From Deinococcus aquatilis DSM 23025 (GTDB lineage: Bacteria; Deinococcota; Deinococci; Deinococcales; Deinococcaceae): 64,000 nt of DNA. Positions within the stretch are counted from its first letter, which is position 1, and each line of letters begins with the position of its first letter. The notes under the pieces were generated by a model. The model searched no databases. It saw only the letters and a list, made by a program, of their open reading frames with translations, and was not told where the DNA came from. Positions 22,584 to 33,379 of this stretch are shown here, one piece after another. The translations under genes and the position numbers were made by a program. The stretch lies in the NCBI RefSeq assembly GCF_000378445.1, contig NZ_KB899708.1, forward strand, positions 40,442-104,441. Reading direction: 5' to 3'.

Positions 22584-22985
22584 TTAGACGGGGCGGCGGT
22601 CCGTGGTGGTGGTCACGGTTGCGGGGCGGTTGCGGCCCAGCAGGCCGAACAGGCCGAGCAGCCCGAGCAGACCCCAGGGGAACTCGCGGGTATCGGCGGT
22701 GCCGTTGTTGTTGGCATCCACGACGCCGTCACCGTTGGGGTCTACTGCATTGTCCACGGCTGCACCGGCATCGTCTACAGCTTCGCCGGTTGCGTCTACC
22801 GCGTTGTCTACGGCCTCACCAGTGGCGGCAGCAGCGTTGTCTACAGCCTCGCCTGCCTGCTCGGCGGTTCCATCGGTGCTGTCGGTGCTGGTGTCCTGTA
22901 CCTGAATGTAGCTGGAGGAAGGAGCAGTGGCGAGGGCGGTGGGGGCGGCAAACAGCAGGGCGAGCGTCAACAGGGTCTTGTTCAT
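22584..22985 (-). CDS. Small exported protein with WGxxG-type C-terminal tail
   Basis: The 133-residue protein has a signal peptide (MNKTLLTLALLFAAPTALA) and a Thr/Ser stretch. Four repeats of the type (G)EAVDNA follow at about residues 44-80, then a Ca-binding-like DPNGDGVVDANNNG, and a tail WGLLGLLGLFGLLGRNRP. The tail has the Trp-Gly, hydrophobic helix and Arg pattern of WGxxGxxG/CTERM-like sorting signals, so it is probably membrane-anchored or processed at the surface. AGGAG precedes the ATG. The function is unknown. Confidence 0.8.
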   Translation of the reverse strand: MNKTLLTLALLFAAPTALATAPSSSYIQVQDTSTDSTDGTAEQAGEAVDNAAAATGEAVDNAVDATGEAVDDAGAAVDNAVDPNGDGVVDANNNGTADTREFPWGLLGLLGLFGLLGRNRPATVTTTTDRRPV

Positions 22986-23174
22986 GGGGTTCTCCTAGGT
23001 CAGCCGCGCCTAAGCAGGGCAGTGGGAATGTTCTCTGCCTTGAGGCAAGAGGAATGACCAGAGTGTGCCCTGTATTGCAAAAAAAACCCTGAGATGTTGC
23101 CCAAGCTCGCCTTTAAGTGGCGTTTCGCCAACCTGAAGGTAGGATCACGCAGCCGTCAGATTGACCAGAGGCCT

Positions 23175-23729
23175 TCAGTCGGCGGCGGCCTCCGCCTGTG
23201 CGGTGGCCTGCATCGCGCTCAGTACGTTTTGCATGTGCTGGTCGAGTTCTACGCCCAGTTCCTCTGCTCCCTGCACCACCTCGTCACGGTTCACACCACT
23301 GGCAAAAGCCCGGTTCTTGAAACGCTTTTTGAGGCTGGACAGTTCCACGCCCCGCACATCCCGGTCAGGGCGCACCAACGCTGCGGCCTGCACCAATCCT
23401 GTCAGCTCGTCTACGGCAAACAAGGTGCGGGACAGGAGCGAGGTACGCGGCGTGTGGGTATAGGCGGCGTGCCCCATGATGGCGTCCAGCACAGCTTCGG
23501 GCGTATCGGTCTTGGTTCTCAGGAACTCCACGCCCCACTGCGGATGGGTTTCTGGGCGCAGTTCGTAATCGAAGTCGTGCAGCAGGCCCGTCACGGCGTA
23601 CAGGTCTTCGTCTTCGTTCCAGTGACGCGCATACCAGCGCATGGCCGCTTCCACGTTCAGCATGTGCCGCCGCAAAGATTCGGAGGGCGTGTGTTCTTGC
23701 ATCAGGGCGTAGGCCTGTTCGCGGTTCAT
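23175..23729 (-). CDS. HD-domain hydrolase
   Basis: The 184-residue protein shows the HD metal-site pattern: His in RRHMLNVEAAM, HD in GLLHDFDYE near residue 51, a later His in IMGHAAYTHTP, and Asp in AVDELTG. HD proteins hydrolyse phosphate esters of nucleotides or related compounds; the substrate is unknown. A TAAACT box lies 5 nt upstream, consistent with a leaderless transcript. Confidence 0.85.
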   Translation of the reverse strand: MNREQAYALMQEHTPSESLRRHMLNVEAAMRWYARHWNEDEDLYAVTGLLHDFDYELRPETHPQWGVEFLRTKTDTPEAVLDAIMGHAAYTHTPRTSLLSRTLFAVDELTGLVQAAALVRPDRDVRGVELSSLKKRFKNRAFASGVNRDEVVQGAEELGVELDQHMQNVLSAMQATAQAEAAAD

Positions 23730-23734
23730 GGTTC

Positions 23735-23740
23735 AGTTTA
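23735..23740 (-). promoter_or_regulatory. -10 box TAAACT, leaderless type
   Basis: TAAACT on the minus strand ends 5 nt before the HD gene's ATG, one base closer than the usual spacing here. Confidence 0.45.
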
Positions 23741-23795
23741 GCGGGCAACGACGACGGGTCAGCGTGCAGCAGCGCAAAGAACTCACCTGCATAAC

Positions 23796-23824
23796 TTGAC
23801 TATCCCTGCATACCGGGCTATACT
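23796..23824 (+). promoter_or_regulatory. Near-consensus promoter TTGACT-17-TATACT
   Basis: TTGACT at 23796-23801 and TATACT at 23819-23824 are separated by exactly 17 bp. This is the closest match to a standard vegetative promoter in the window. The predicted start near 23831 lies only about 20 nt before a strong terminator hairpin. Confidence 0.65.
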
Positions 23825-23849
23825 TTTCTCAATCAAGTTCAGTTCACCG

Positions 23850-23871
23850 CCGCCAGAAGGCGGATTTTTTT
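23850..23871 (+). terminator. Terminator/attenuator immediately after a promoter
   Basis: CCGCC (23850-23854), loop AGAA, GGCGG (23859-23863), then A and seven T residues (23865-23871). It would end a transcript of about 40 nt made from the promoter just upstream. Confidence 0.75.
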
Positions 23872-23941
23872 ATGGCTCTTGCGGGCCTTTCTGAAGGCAG
23901 GCTTTGTGACCGACCTTTTTCATGGTTCCGACCCTATGCTC

Positions 23942-23947
23942 TAGCCT
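23942..23947 (+). promoter_or_regulatory. -10 box TAGCCT, leaderless type
   Basis: TAGCCT stands 6 nt before the ATG of the DUF418 gene, with no Shine-Dalgarno. Confidence 0.55.
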
Positions 23948-23953
23948 GCTTCC

Positions 23954-25174
23954 ATGACCGCGCTGCCGCCCCAGCCTGATTTCCAGCCTGACGAACTGCC
24001 ACCAACGCCGCCGGAAGGCTTACCACTGGAACAGGAAGCCCCGCCCGAACGCGGCCCGGTCCGTCAGCGGTCTCCTCTGCCCGATGTCCTGCGTGGTCTG
24101 GCCCTCCTGGGCATCCTGATCGTGAACGTGCAGGACTTTGCCGGGTTCCGGGTCTGGACCCAGGGCGGCCTAGACCGCGCCGTGCAGGTACTCACCGATA
24201 TTTTCGCCAATGGGCGTTCGATCAGCCTGTTTGCCATGCTGTTCGGCTGGGGCGCGGCAGGGCTGCTGGCACGGCAGGGGGTGGGCACATTTTTGCTGCG
24301 TCACGCGGTGCTGCTGGCGGTGGGCAGCCTGCATTTCATCTTCGTCTGGCACGGCGACATCATTGCCAATTACGCGTTGCTGGGCGTGTTCTTGCTGCTG
24401 ACCATCCAGATGACGGCTCCTCTGCTGGTGCTCCTGGCAGGAGGAATGGGCGCGTGGTGGCTGGCAGATGGAGTGTGGGCCAGCGTTCAGGCCAGCCTCT
24501 CCGAAACGCAGTTTGGGCGCTTCGCGGGTCTGCCCCAACTGAGTTCGGATTACGGCAGCGTGGTCAGCGACCGGGCCAGCGATTTCAGCTCCAACCTGAT
24601 CGGCGGCAGCATCTACAACGCGCCCTGGCTGCTGGCCCTGTTCTGCCTGGGGGCCGCCGCGTGGCGCACGGGCCTGCTGACCCGCCCACACGAACACCTG
24701 CCCCTGCTGCGCCGCCTGACGGGGTGGGGCTGGAGCCTCGGCCTGCCGCTGGGGGTGCTGCTGGCGTGGCTGAACACGCGGGGCGACTACGCTTCGGGCC
24801 TGCTGGCAATTCCGGTGCGGATGGGCGGCGGGCTGGCGCTGGCACTGGGGTACGTGGGAGTGCTGGGCACGCTGGCCGCCCGTGACCAACTGGGCCGTTG
24901 GCTGGCCTTTGCCGCCAGCGGGCGCGTCGCCATGAGCAACTACATTGCCCAGAGCCTGATCATGACTGCCGTGTTTTATCCCTATGCAGGCGCACAGTTT
25001 GGAAAGTGGGGCGCGGCATCGGCAGTGGCGTTGGCACTGGTGGTGGGGCTGGCCCAGTTGCCGGTCAGTGCGTGGATCTTGCGGCGCTGGGGCACGGGGC
25101 CGCTGGAACGGCTGGTGCGGGCGCTGGTGTACGGCGTGCGTCCGGGCAAGAAGTCAGGTGAAGTTGGAAGGTGA
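23954..25174 (+). CDS. DUF418-family membrane protein
   Basis: The 406-residue protein has a Pro/Glu-rich N-terminal tail of about 35 residues, then [19 protein letters not shown], which is the family hallmark, and about nine to ten hydrophobic helices. The conserved late motif [13 protein letters not shown] (about residue 320) marks the DUF418 domain. The family resembles acyltransferase-like membrane proteins but has no settled function. The TGA lies inside the left terminus of a family A repeat (GTGAACCCCC). Confidence 0.85.
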   Translation: MTALPPQPDFQPDELPPTPPEGLPLEQEAPPERGPVRQRSPLPDVLRGLALLGILIVNVQDFAGFRVWTQGGLDRAVQVLTDIFANGRSISLFAMLFGWGAAGLLARQGVGTFLLRHAVLLAVGSLHFIFVWHGDIIANYALLGVFLLLTIQMTAPLLVLLAGGMGAWWLADGVWASVQASLSETQFGRFAGLPQLSSDYGSVVSDRASDFSSNLIGGSIYNAPWLLALFCLGAAAWRTGLLTRPHEHLPLLRRLTGWGWSLGLPLGVLLAWLNTRGDYASGLLAIPVRMGGGLALALGYVGVLGTLAARDQLGRWLAFAASGRVAMSNYIAQSLIMTAVFYPYAGAQFGKWGAASAVALALVVGLAQLPVSAWILRRWGTGPLERLVRALVYGVRPGKKSGEVGR

Positions 25175-25298
25175 ACCCCCCCGTTGCTGTGCAACGCCCC
25201 CCCTTAGACTTGAAAAGCTCCGCAGGAGAGGGGAGGACAACAGCTCTTTTGCGCTCCCCTCAAGGGGGGCTGGCGGCGAAGCCGACTGGGGGGTTCAC
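25171..25298. repeat. Family A intergenic repeat, complete copy
   Basis: This 128-bp element is bounded by inverted termini GTGAACCCCCC and GGGGGGTTCAC. Inside are GTTGCTGTGCAAC, paired blocks CCCCCCCTTAGA and AGGGGAGGAC, GCTCCCCTCAAGGGG, and GCGAAGCCGACTGGG. The left terminus supplies the stop codon of the DUF418 gene. Similar copies lie at 28963-29040, 37597-37700, 45513-45600, 46648-46757 and 46773-46817. Confidence 0.75.
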
Positions 25299-25413
25299 AC
25301 ACAGCGTTGATGGACCAACGCAACCGGGCCTTTCTTCTCCGCTGCTTTAGAATAAAAAACGTTGTGCGCCTTCCAACGCAAGGGAAGCGCCGAACTCAAG
25401 GAGACACAAAAAC

Positions 25414-26148
25414 ATGGCCGGTCACAGCAAATGGTCGCAAATCAAGCGCAAGAAGGGAGCCAACGACAAGCGGCGTTCGGCCATTATCAGCAAGCACCTG
25501 CGGGCTATCACGGCGGCGGTGCGTTCGGGTGGCAGCGGCGACCCGGCGGGCAACCTCAGCCTCAAAAACTGCATCGCGGCGGCCAAGGCCGATACGGTTC
25601 CGGTGGACAACATCGACAGCGCCATCAAGCGGGCCTTGGGCGCGGGCGAAGGTGCAGCGGAGTACAAGGAAGTCAGCTATGAGGGCTACGGCCCCGGCGG
25701 AACAGCCATCTTTATCGAGGCCCTGACCGACAACGTGAACCGCACGGTGGCCGAGGTTCGCAGCGTGTTCAGCAAGAAGGGCGGCAGCATGGGCAACAGC
25801 GGCAGCGTGGCCTGGCAGTTCGAGAAAAAAGGCGTGCTGCTGGTGGCCGACGCCTCGGAAGCCGCGCAGGAAGCCGCCATCGAACACGGCGCGGAAGACT
25901 TTCTGGAAAGTGAGGACGGCCTGGAGATCACCGCCGCCCCCGCCGACCTCTACGCCGTGCAGGACGGCCTGACCGCCGCCGGATTCGCCGTGGAAAGCGC
26001 CCAGATCACCATGATTCCCAGCAACACGGTGGCCGTAGAGGGCGACGACGCCCGCAAACTGATGGTGCTGATGGAAGCTCTGGAAGATTTGGACGACGTG
26101 CAGAACGTGTATTCCAACGCGGATATGCCGGAGGAAGAAGAGCAGTAA
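25414..26148 (+). CDS. YebC/PmpR-family protein (TACO1-like)
   Basis: The 244-residue protein begins [18 protein letters not shown], the invariant YebC signature, and keeps the family's three-domain length. Members act as transcription regulators or, as shown for TACO1/YebC2, in ribosome relief at proline stretches. AAGGAG precedes the ATG. It sits between repeat elements. Confidence 0.92.
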   Translation: MAGHSKWSQIKRKKGANDKRRSAIISKHLRAITAAVRSGGSGDPAGNLSLKNCIAAAKADTVPVDNIDSAIKRALGAGEGAAEYKEVSYEGYGPGGTAIFIEALTDNVNRTVAEVRSVFSKKGGSMGNSGSVAWQFEKKGVLLVADASEAAQEAAIEHGAEDFLESEDGLEITAAPADLYAVQDGLTAAGFAVESAQITMIPSNTVAVEGDDARKLMVLMEALEDLDDVQNVYSNADMPEEEEQ

Positions 26149-26251
26149 GTGGGAAGTGGTGAGTGGTAAGTAGAAAAAGCGTGGCCTGCACACCGAATAT
26201 CGTTGCAGGCCACGCCCTTATCTTTTCCCACTCACCACTGACCACTCACGG
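26147..26251. repeat. Family B repeat enclosing a terminator
   Basis: The outer arms contain GTGGTGAGTGG on the left and CCACTCACCACTGACCAC on the right, giving an imperfect stem around the hairpin at 26179-26215. The right-arm text recurs at 51740-51755 and, in part, at 34390, 53410 and 61106. Confidence 0.6.
26179..26215. terminator. Bidirectional terminator between yebC and an amidohydrolase
   Basis: GCGTGGCCTGCA (26179-26190) pairs perfectly with TGCAGGCCACGC (26204-26215). Five A residues precede it and a T-rich tract follows, so it can act on both convergent genes. Confidence 0.85.
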
Positions 26252-26253
26252 TT

Positions 26254-27768
26254 TTACAGCACCAATGCCCGCGCATTTCCGCCCAGCCTGTCCCACAGCG
26301 TAAAGGCGGCCCGTGCGCCGGGGCGGATGATGCCTTCATCTTCCCAGCCTGCGGCCAGGGCGGGGCCGCGTGTGTGGGCGTGCAGCACGTCCAGTTCGGT
26401 CAGGGCCTCGTGCGGGGCCACCCGGCCACCTTCGTCGTCCACGCGGCTGACGGCGGCGGCAAAATTGGCGCGGTAATCGGGCGGAGTCACGGGGGCGTCA
26501 CTGCCGAAGGCCAGCACTGCTCCGGCATCCCGCAGAGCGCGGAAGGCGTACGTTTCTGCCTCCAGATGCGGCAACAACTGGCGAATCATCGCGCCGTCGC
26601 CCTGTAGGTGCATGGGCTGCACGCTGGCCGTCAGTCCGGCAAACCGGGGCACATCGGCGGGCCGCAGATGCTGGGCATGCTCGATTCTGAGGCGAATTCC
26701 ACGGGCGGCGGCGGCCTCTCGCAGATGGTCGTAGGCGTCCAGCACCTCGGTATTGGCCCGGTCTCCGATGGCGTGCGTGACGGGCGTGAGGCCCAGCGCA
26801 ATGGCCTGTGCGCCCAGTTCGCGGATCAGTTCGGGCGAATCCAGCGCGATGCCTGTGCCGCTGCCATCGGCAAACCCCGGCGCGTGTAGCCAGGCGGTGC
26901 GGCTTCCCAGTGCGCCATCGGCAAAAAACTTGACGCCGCCCCACTGAAACAGCCCGCCCGGTCCCTGCGGAGCCACGCCGAGGCCGAGGCCCAGTTCACG
27001 GGCCAGATGCAGGCGCTCGTGCGGCAGGCTGGCCCAGACCCGCAGCGGCAACTCTGCGCGGGAAGCGAGGGTTTGCAGGGCGCGGGGAGCCTCGGGCGCT
27101 TCGTAGGCCATCGTGTGGGCGCTGACGTAACCGCGTGCCGCGAGGTCATCTGCCCCGGCCTTTGCAGCAGCCAGATACTGCGCCTCACTGGGAGCCGGAA
27201 TCGCGCCGACGACCAGATCGGTGGCACTCTCCAGCAATGTACCGAGGGGCCGCACGATTTTTCCGCCCGCCGGATCGGGGGTGGCGTCTGAAATTCCGGC
27301 CAGACGGAGCGCCAGCGAATTGGCCCACGCCAGATGCAGGTCGCGGGAATACAGCAAGACCGGGTGGTGCGGGCTGACCTCGTCCAGCAGCGCGGCACTG
27401 GGGTATTCGGTGAGGCCCAGTTCGCTCATCAGGAAGCCGCCGCCGCGAATCCAGGTGCCGTGGGGTGTGTTCATGGCCCGCTGCGCCACCCGTGCCTGCA
27501 CTTCCGTGACGCTGCGTGCGCCGTGCAGCCCGACTTGCGACAGAGAAAAGCCGTAGCCGACCAAATGAATATGCGCGTCGGCCAGCCCAGGCGTCAGCAG
27601 CAGGTCACGGTGATCGTGGCGCTGGGCGCGGGGAGCGAGTGCGCCCAGTTCTTCGGCAGACCCGGCGGCCAGAATGCGCCCGCCCCCCACCAACACAGCC
27701 CCGACTTCGGGCTGGGCAGGATCGAGCGTGAGGGTACGGGCCAACAGAAGATGCAGCGGCGGAGTCAT
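26254..27768 (-). CDS. YtcJ-like amidohydrolase
   Basis: The 504-residue metal-dependent hydrolase has the HxH motif in DAHIHLVG near residue 65, the central Lys/Glu region, His residues in THAIGDRA and RIEHAQHL, and the terminal Asp in [10 protein letters not shown]. This is the amidohydrolase superfamily as in YtcJ and N-substituted formamide deformylase-like enzymes; the substrate is not known. A TAGGCT box lies 6 nt upstream. Confidence 0.88.
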   Translation of the reverse strand: MTPPLHLLLARTLTLDPAQPEVGAVLVGGGRILAAGSAEELGALAPRAQRHDHRDLLLTPGLADAHIHLVGYGFSLSQVGLHGARSVTEVQARVAQRAMNTPHGTWIRGGGFLMSELGLTEYPSAALLDEVSPHHPVLLYSRDLHLAWANSLALRLAGISDATPDPAGGKIVRPLGTLLESATDLVVGAIPAPSEAQYLAAAKAGADDLAARGYVSAHTMAYEAPEAPRALQTLASRAELPLRVWASLPHERLHLARELGLGLGVAPQGPGGLFQWGGVKFFADGALGSRTAWLHAPGFADGSGTGIALDSPELIRELGAQAIALGLTPVTHAIGDRANTEVLDAYDHLREAAAARGIRLRIEHAQHLRPADVPRFAGLTASVQPMHLQGDGAMIRQLLPHLEAETYAFRALRDAGAVLAFGSDAPVTPPDYRANFAAAVSRVDDEGGRVAPHEALTELDVLHAHTRGPALAAGWEDEGIIRPGARAAFTLWDRLGGNARALVL

Positions 27769-27774
27769 GGCCTC

Positions 27775-27780
27775 AGCCTA
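27775..27780 (-). promoter_or_regulatory. -10 box TAGGCT, leaderless type
   Basis: TAGGCT on the minus strand lies 6 nt before the amidohydrolase ATG. Confidence 0.55.
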
Positions 27781-27891
27781 GAGCAGCGGCGCGGGGGCTG
27801 TCCGGGTATTGGCCCCAGGTCGTTCCTGTATGCGGGAATGGAAAACACTGCATTTACGGTCACTTGTTCTCACAGTGCGGCAGGAGCCTGC

Positions 27892-27897
27892 TAGACT
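27892..27897 (+). promoter_or_regulatory. -10 box TAGACT, leaderless type
   Basis: TAGACT is followed by 6 nt and the ATG at 27904. No Shine-Dalgarno is present. Confidence 0.6.
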
Positions 27898-27903
27898 GCT
27901 CAC

Positions 27904-28938
27904 ATGCCGCGCATCCTTGTCGTGGATGACGACGCCGCCATCCTCAAGCTCATCAGTGTCATCCTGTCCCGTGCTGGGCATGAGGTTCGCACCAGCAATC
28001 ATCCGGTCGAAGCCCTTGATCTGCTTAAAGTTTTCACGCCTGATCTGGTGATCAGCGACGTGGTCATGCCCTACATGACGGGCCTGGAGTTTCTGGAAAA
28101 AGTGCGTGACAACGAGCAGTTGGGCGCATTACCGTTTGTGCTGCTGTCGAGCCATGCCGAGCGCGGCGACGTGCGCCGGGGCATGAATCTGGGGGCCGAT
28201 GACTACCTGCCCAAGCCCTTCACACCGCAAGACCTGACCACTGCCGTAGACGCGAGACTGCGCCGCGCTGGCCTGACCATTCAGGGCGAAAGCGGAATGC
28301 TGGCAAAGGGTCTGGGCACCGCTCAGGTGGTCTGGAAAGGGGCGGCGGTGGCGTGGGTTTCACGCAAGGCGCTGGAACTGTTCTTCTATCTGCTGGAACA
28401 CAAAGAAGTGACGAGCTGGGAAGCCGCCGAAGCGCTGTGGCCCGAAAAAGACGAGGCCCGCGCCAGCAGCCTGTTTCATACGACCCTGCACCGCCTGCGC
28501 CGCAGCCTCAGCAACGAGGCCGTGATTAGCACCAACCGCCGCTACGCCCTCGCCAGCGACCTGACCCCCGAATACGACGTGCAGCGCTACGAACTGCTGG
28601 CTGGGCAGGCCGAAAACGGCAGCCTCGGCCTGGAAGAACTGCGCGAATTGGCAGGCATCTACGGCCACTTTTTGCCCGGAGCCGACAGCCCGTGGGTCGA
28701 TGACGTGCGCTCGCGGCTGGAGCAAAAGCAGCTCAGCATTCTGGGCCTTGCCGCCCGCGCCGCCACCGACGCCGGACGTGCCAAAGACGCCGCCATGCTG
28801 CACCAACGCGCCCTCGCCATCGACCCCATGAGTGAACTGGACTGGCAGGGTTTGGCCCGCGCCCTCGATACCATCGGTGATCCCCGCGCCCGCCTCGCCG
28901 CTCAGCGCGAAGCTTGGTGGGCTGTGGATCTGGACTGA
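27904..28938 (+). CDS. Response regulator with C-terminal BTAD (SARP-like) domain
   Basis: The 344-residue protein has a receiver domain (about residues 3-118: VVDDD, phospho-acceptor Asp in LVISDVVMPY, Lys in DYLPKPF). A winged-helix segment follows (about 130-220, with LFHTTLHRLRRSL), then a TPR-like bacterial transcriptional activation domain (about 225-340). This architecture regulates transcription; the partner kinase is not next door. The first residues fit GC-rich Deinococcus coding sequence. A leaderless-type TAGACT box precedes it. Confidence 0.88.
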   Translation: MPRILVVDDDAAILKLISVILSRAGHEVRTSNHPVEALDLLKVFTPDLVISDVVMPYMTGLEFLEKVRDNEQLGALPFVLLSSHAERGDVRRGMNLGADDYLPKPFTPQDLTTAVDARLRRAGLTIQGESGMLAKGLGTAQVVWKGAAVAWVSRKALELFFYLLEHKEVTSWEAAEALWPEKDEARASSLFHTTLHRLRRSLSNEAVISTNRRYALASDLTPEYDVQRYELLAGQAENGSLGLEELRELAGIYGHFLPGADSPWVDDVRSRLEQKQLSILGLAARAATDAGRAKDAAMLHQRALAIDPMSELDWQGLARALDTIGDPRARLAAQREAWWAVDLD

Positions 28939-28962
28939 GCGGAGAGAACACAAGAGTTTTGG

Positions 28963-29040
28963 TGCGCCCCTTTAAGGGGAATTGGCGACAAAGCAGACTG
29001 GGGGGTTCACATGCCAACGTTGCGTGTGAACCCCCCAGTT
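28963..29040. repeat. Family A repeat, partial, forming a strong hairpin
   Basis: After a degenerate inner part, CTGGGGGGTTCACA (28998-29011) faces its exact inverse TGTGAACCCCCCAG (29025-29038) across a 13-nt loop. Two family A termini meet here head to head, just upstream of the alaS promoter. Confidence 0.7.
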
Positions 29041-29090
29041 GTTGACGCACCGCCCTTCATCTGGCAGATTCACCCCTTCCCCGCCGCTGA

Positions 29091-29096
29091 TAGACT
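29091..29096 (+). promoter_or_regulatory. -10 box TAGACT, leaderless type
   Basis: TAGACT is followed by GCACCT and the alaS ATG. It is identical in sequence and spacing to the box at 27892. Confidence 0.6.
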
Positions 29097-29102
29097 GCAC
29101 CT

Positions 29103-32009
<2,907 letters not shown>

Positions 32010-32040
32010 GCAATTCCGACTGAGGGAATTCCAACTGAGA

Positions 32041-32078
32041 GCGGGAGCCGGGGCGATGGCCTGCGGCTCCTGCTTTTT
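32041..32078 (+). terminator. Terminator after alaS
   Basis: GCGGGAGCCG (32041-32050) pairs with CGGCTCCTGC (32064-32073) with one G-T pair, followed by TTTTT. Confidence 0.85.
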
Positions 32079-32082
32079 ATGG

Positions 32083-32631
32083 TCAGAACTCTTCCGGCCT
32101 GAAGACATCCAGAATCAGGCTGGTGAATCCCAACTGGCCGGAGCCTGCTCGCCACGCTGCATTGCGGTCATCGAGGAAGCTGCTCCGGCCTATTGGAGCC
32201 TCGGCTGGGTTCCAGTCGGCGCGGTGAAACTGGCCCGCCGCGTCCCACCATTCCAGCGGGCGCACCCGGAAGCCAGCCGCCTCGAAGATGGGCGCGAAGG
32301 TTTCCAGCGTATACACCACCTGATGATCGGCAGCGGGACCGGGGCCGTTGACCGCCACCAACGCCTGATACGCCGGGTCAGGATGGTGGCCGTCCGGCAC
32401 AGCCACGCGCAGAAATCCACCGGGCTGGAGGTACTGGGAGACCAACCGCGCCGCCGCTCTCCCCTGCTCCAGGGTCAGGTGTTCCCAGACGTGTTCGCAC
32501 AGGAAGGCATCGGCCCGCGCCTCGCCAAAAAAATGAGCAAAGGTGGCAGGCTTCAGCAGATCCAATTCTTCTTGCTGGGTGGGAATCCAGCCGTTCCAGC
32601 GCTGTGTCCCGGCTCCCAGGGCAACGTTCAT
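32083..32631 (-). CDS. Predicted SAM-dependent methyltransferase-like protein
   Basis: The 182-residue protein resembles class I methyltransferases that start late in the Rossmann fold: NVALGAGTQRWNGW at the N terminus, EHVWEHLTLEQG near residue 46, and YLQPGGFLRVAVPDGHH near residue 66. The target is unknown. The ATG overlaps the stop of the MmcQ-like gene (ATGA at 32628-32631), so the pair is one transcription unit. Confidence 0.75.
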   Translation of the reverse strand: MNVALGAGTQRWNGWIPTQQEELDLLKPATFAHFFGEARADAFLCEHVWEHLTLEQGRAAARLVSQYLQPGGFLRVAVPDGHHPDPAYQALVAVNGPGPAADHQVVYTLETFAPIFEAAGFRVRPLEWWDAAGQFHRADWNPAEAPIGRSSFLDDRNAAWRAGSGQLGFTSLILDVFRPEEF

Positions 32632-33008
32632 GCGTCCTCCTGTGTACTCAGTTCTGCCCGCTGCGCCCGCGTCAGGCTTGCCCAGACCAGCGCGTGACTT
32701 CCGGCCAGCAATTCCTGCACCAGGTCGTCGGGCACACTGCCGTCCAGCGTGACCGTGATCCAGTGGCGCTTATTGAGGTGATACCCCGGCACGATGGCGG
32801 GGTGAGCGGCCCGCAACTGGTCGCCGTGTTCCGGCCGAATCTTCAGCGAAAGCGTCAGCGGATCATCGTTGATGCCCGTCAGCGCGTACATTTTGGCTGT
32901 TTCCGGGCCACCCACCTTCCAGACCAGTGTGTCCATGCCAAACGGAAAGGTTTCGTGCGAATGGGGCAGGGCCGCGCAGGCTGCACGCAGATCGGAGACA
33001 GAACGCAT
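32628..33008 (-). CDS. MmcQ/YjbR-family protein
   Basis: The 126-residue protein fits the small MmcQ/YjbR fold: an N-terminal helix with LRAACAALPHSHETFPFG, a strand VWKVGG, Lys in LSLKIRPE, and HLNKRHWITVTLDGSVP near residue 75. The family has a DNA-binding-like CyaY fold; its role is not established. A near-match CAGACT box sits 6 nt upstream. Confidence 0.85.
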   Translation of the reverse strand: MRSVSDLRAACAALPHSHETFPFGMDTLVWKVGGPETAKMYALTGINDDPLTLSLKIRPEHGDQLRAAHPAIVPGYHLNKRHWITVTLDGSVPDDLVQELLAGSHALVWASLTRAQRAELSTQEDA

Positions 33009-33036
33009 GGAGGCAGTCTGGCACGCGGGCAGGGTT

Positions 33037-33309
33037 TCAGCTTTCGGTGATGATGTCCAGCCCTTCCGCCGTGCCCAGTGCTTCGTTGGCCTCGGTCATG
33101 CTGGCATCGCCGCCGAGCATGGTGCTGACTTCGCCTGCGCTGAGGCCCTCGGTACTGGGCGTAGGCATGGGCGGAATGGGGCGCTGGGCAAAATCAGCTG
33201 GCGCGTCACCCTGTTCGGCGGGCGTGTGTTCAGGCGCGGCCTGATCTGCGCCGCGCACCGAGAGCGCGGGATTTACGGGCAGGGCGTCGCGGTCATCGTT
33301 CTGGGTCAT
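33037..33309 (-). CDS. Small acidic hypothetical protein
   Basis: The 90-residue, acidic, Pro/Ala/Glu-rich product shows no signal peptide or known domain. The C-terminal half (EGLSAGEVSTMLGGDASMTEANEALG) is predicted helical. I chose ATG 33309; the frame stays open upstream to 33480 but would then overlap the divergent phosphoesterase gene. Coding bias supports it as real; the function is unknown. Confidence 0.55.
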   Translation of the reverse strand: MTQNDDRDALPVNPALSVRGADQAAPEHTPAEQGDAPADFAQRPIPPMPTPSTEGLSAGEVSTMLGGDASMTEANEALGTAEGLDIITES

Positions 33310-33379
33310 GCCCCAGTCTGCGCGGGATGTGTCAGGAGCGTCTGACGGTTCGCTCAAGAAACCGTGATGAACTGACGCC

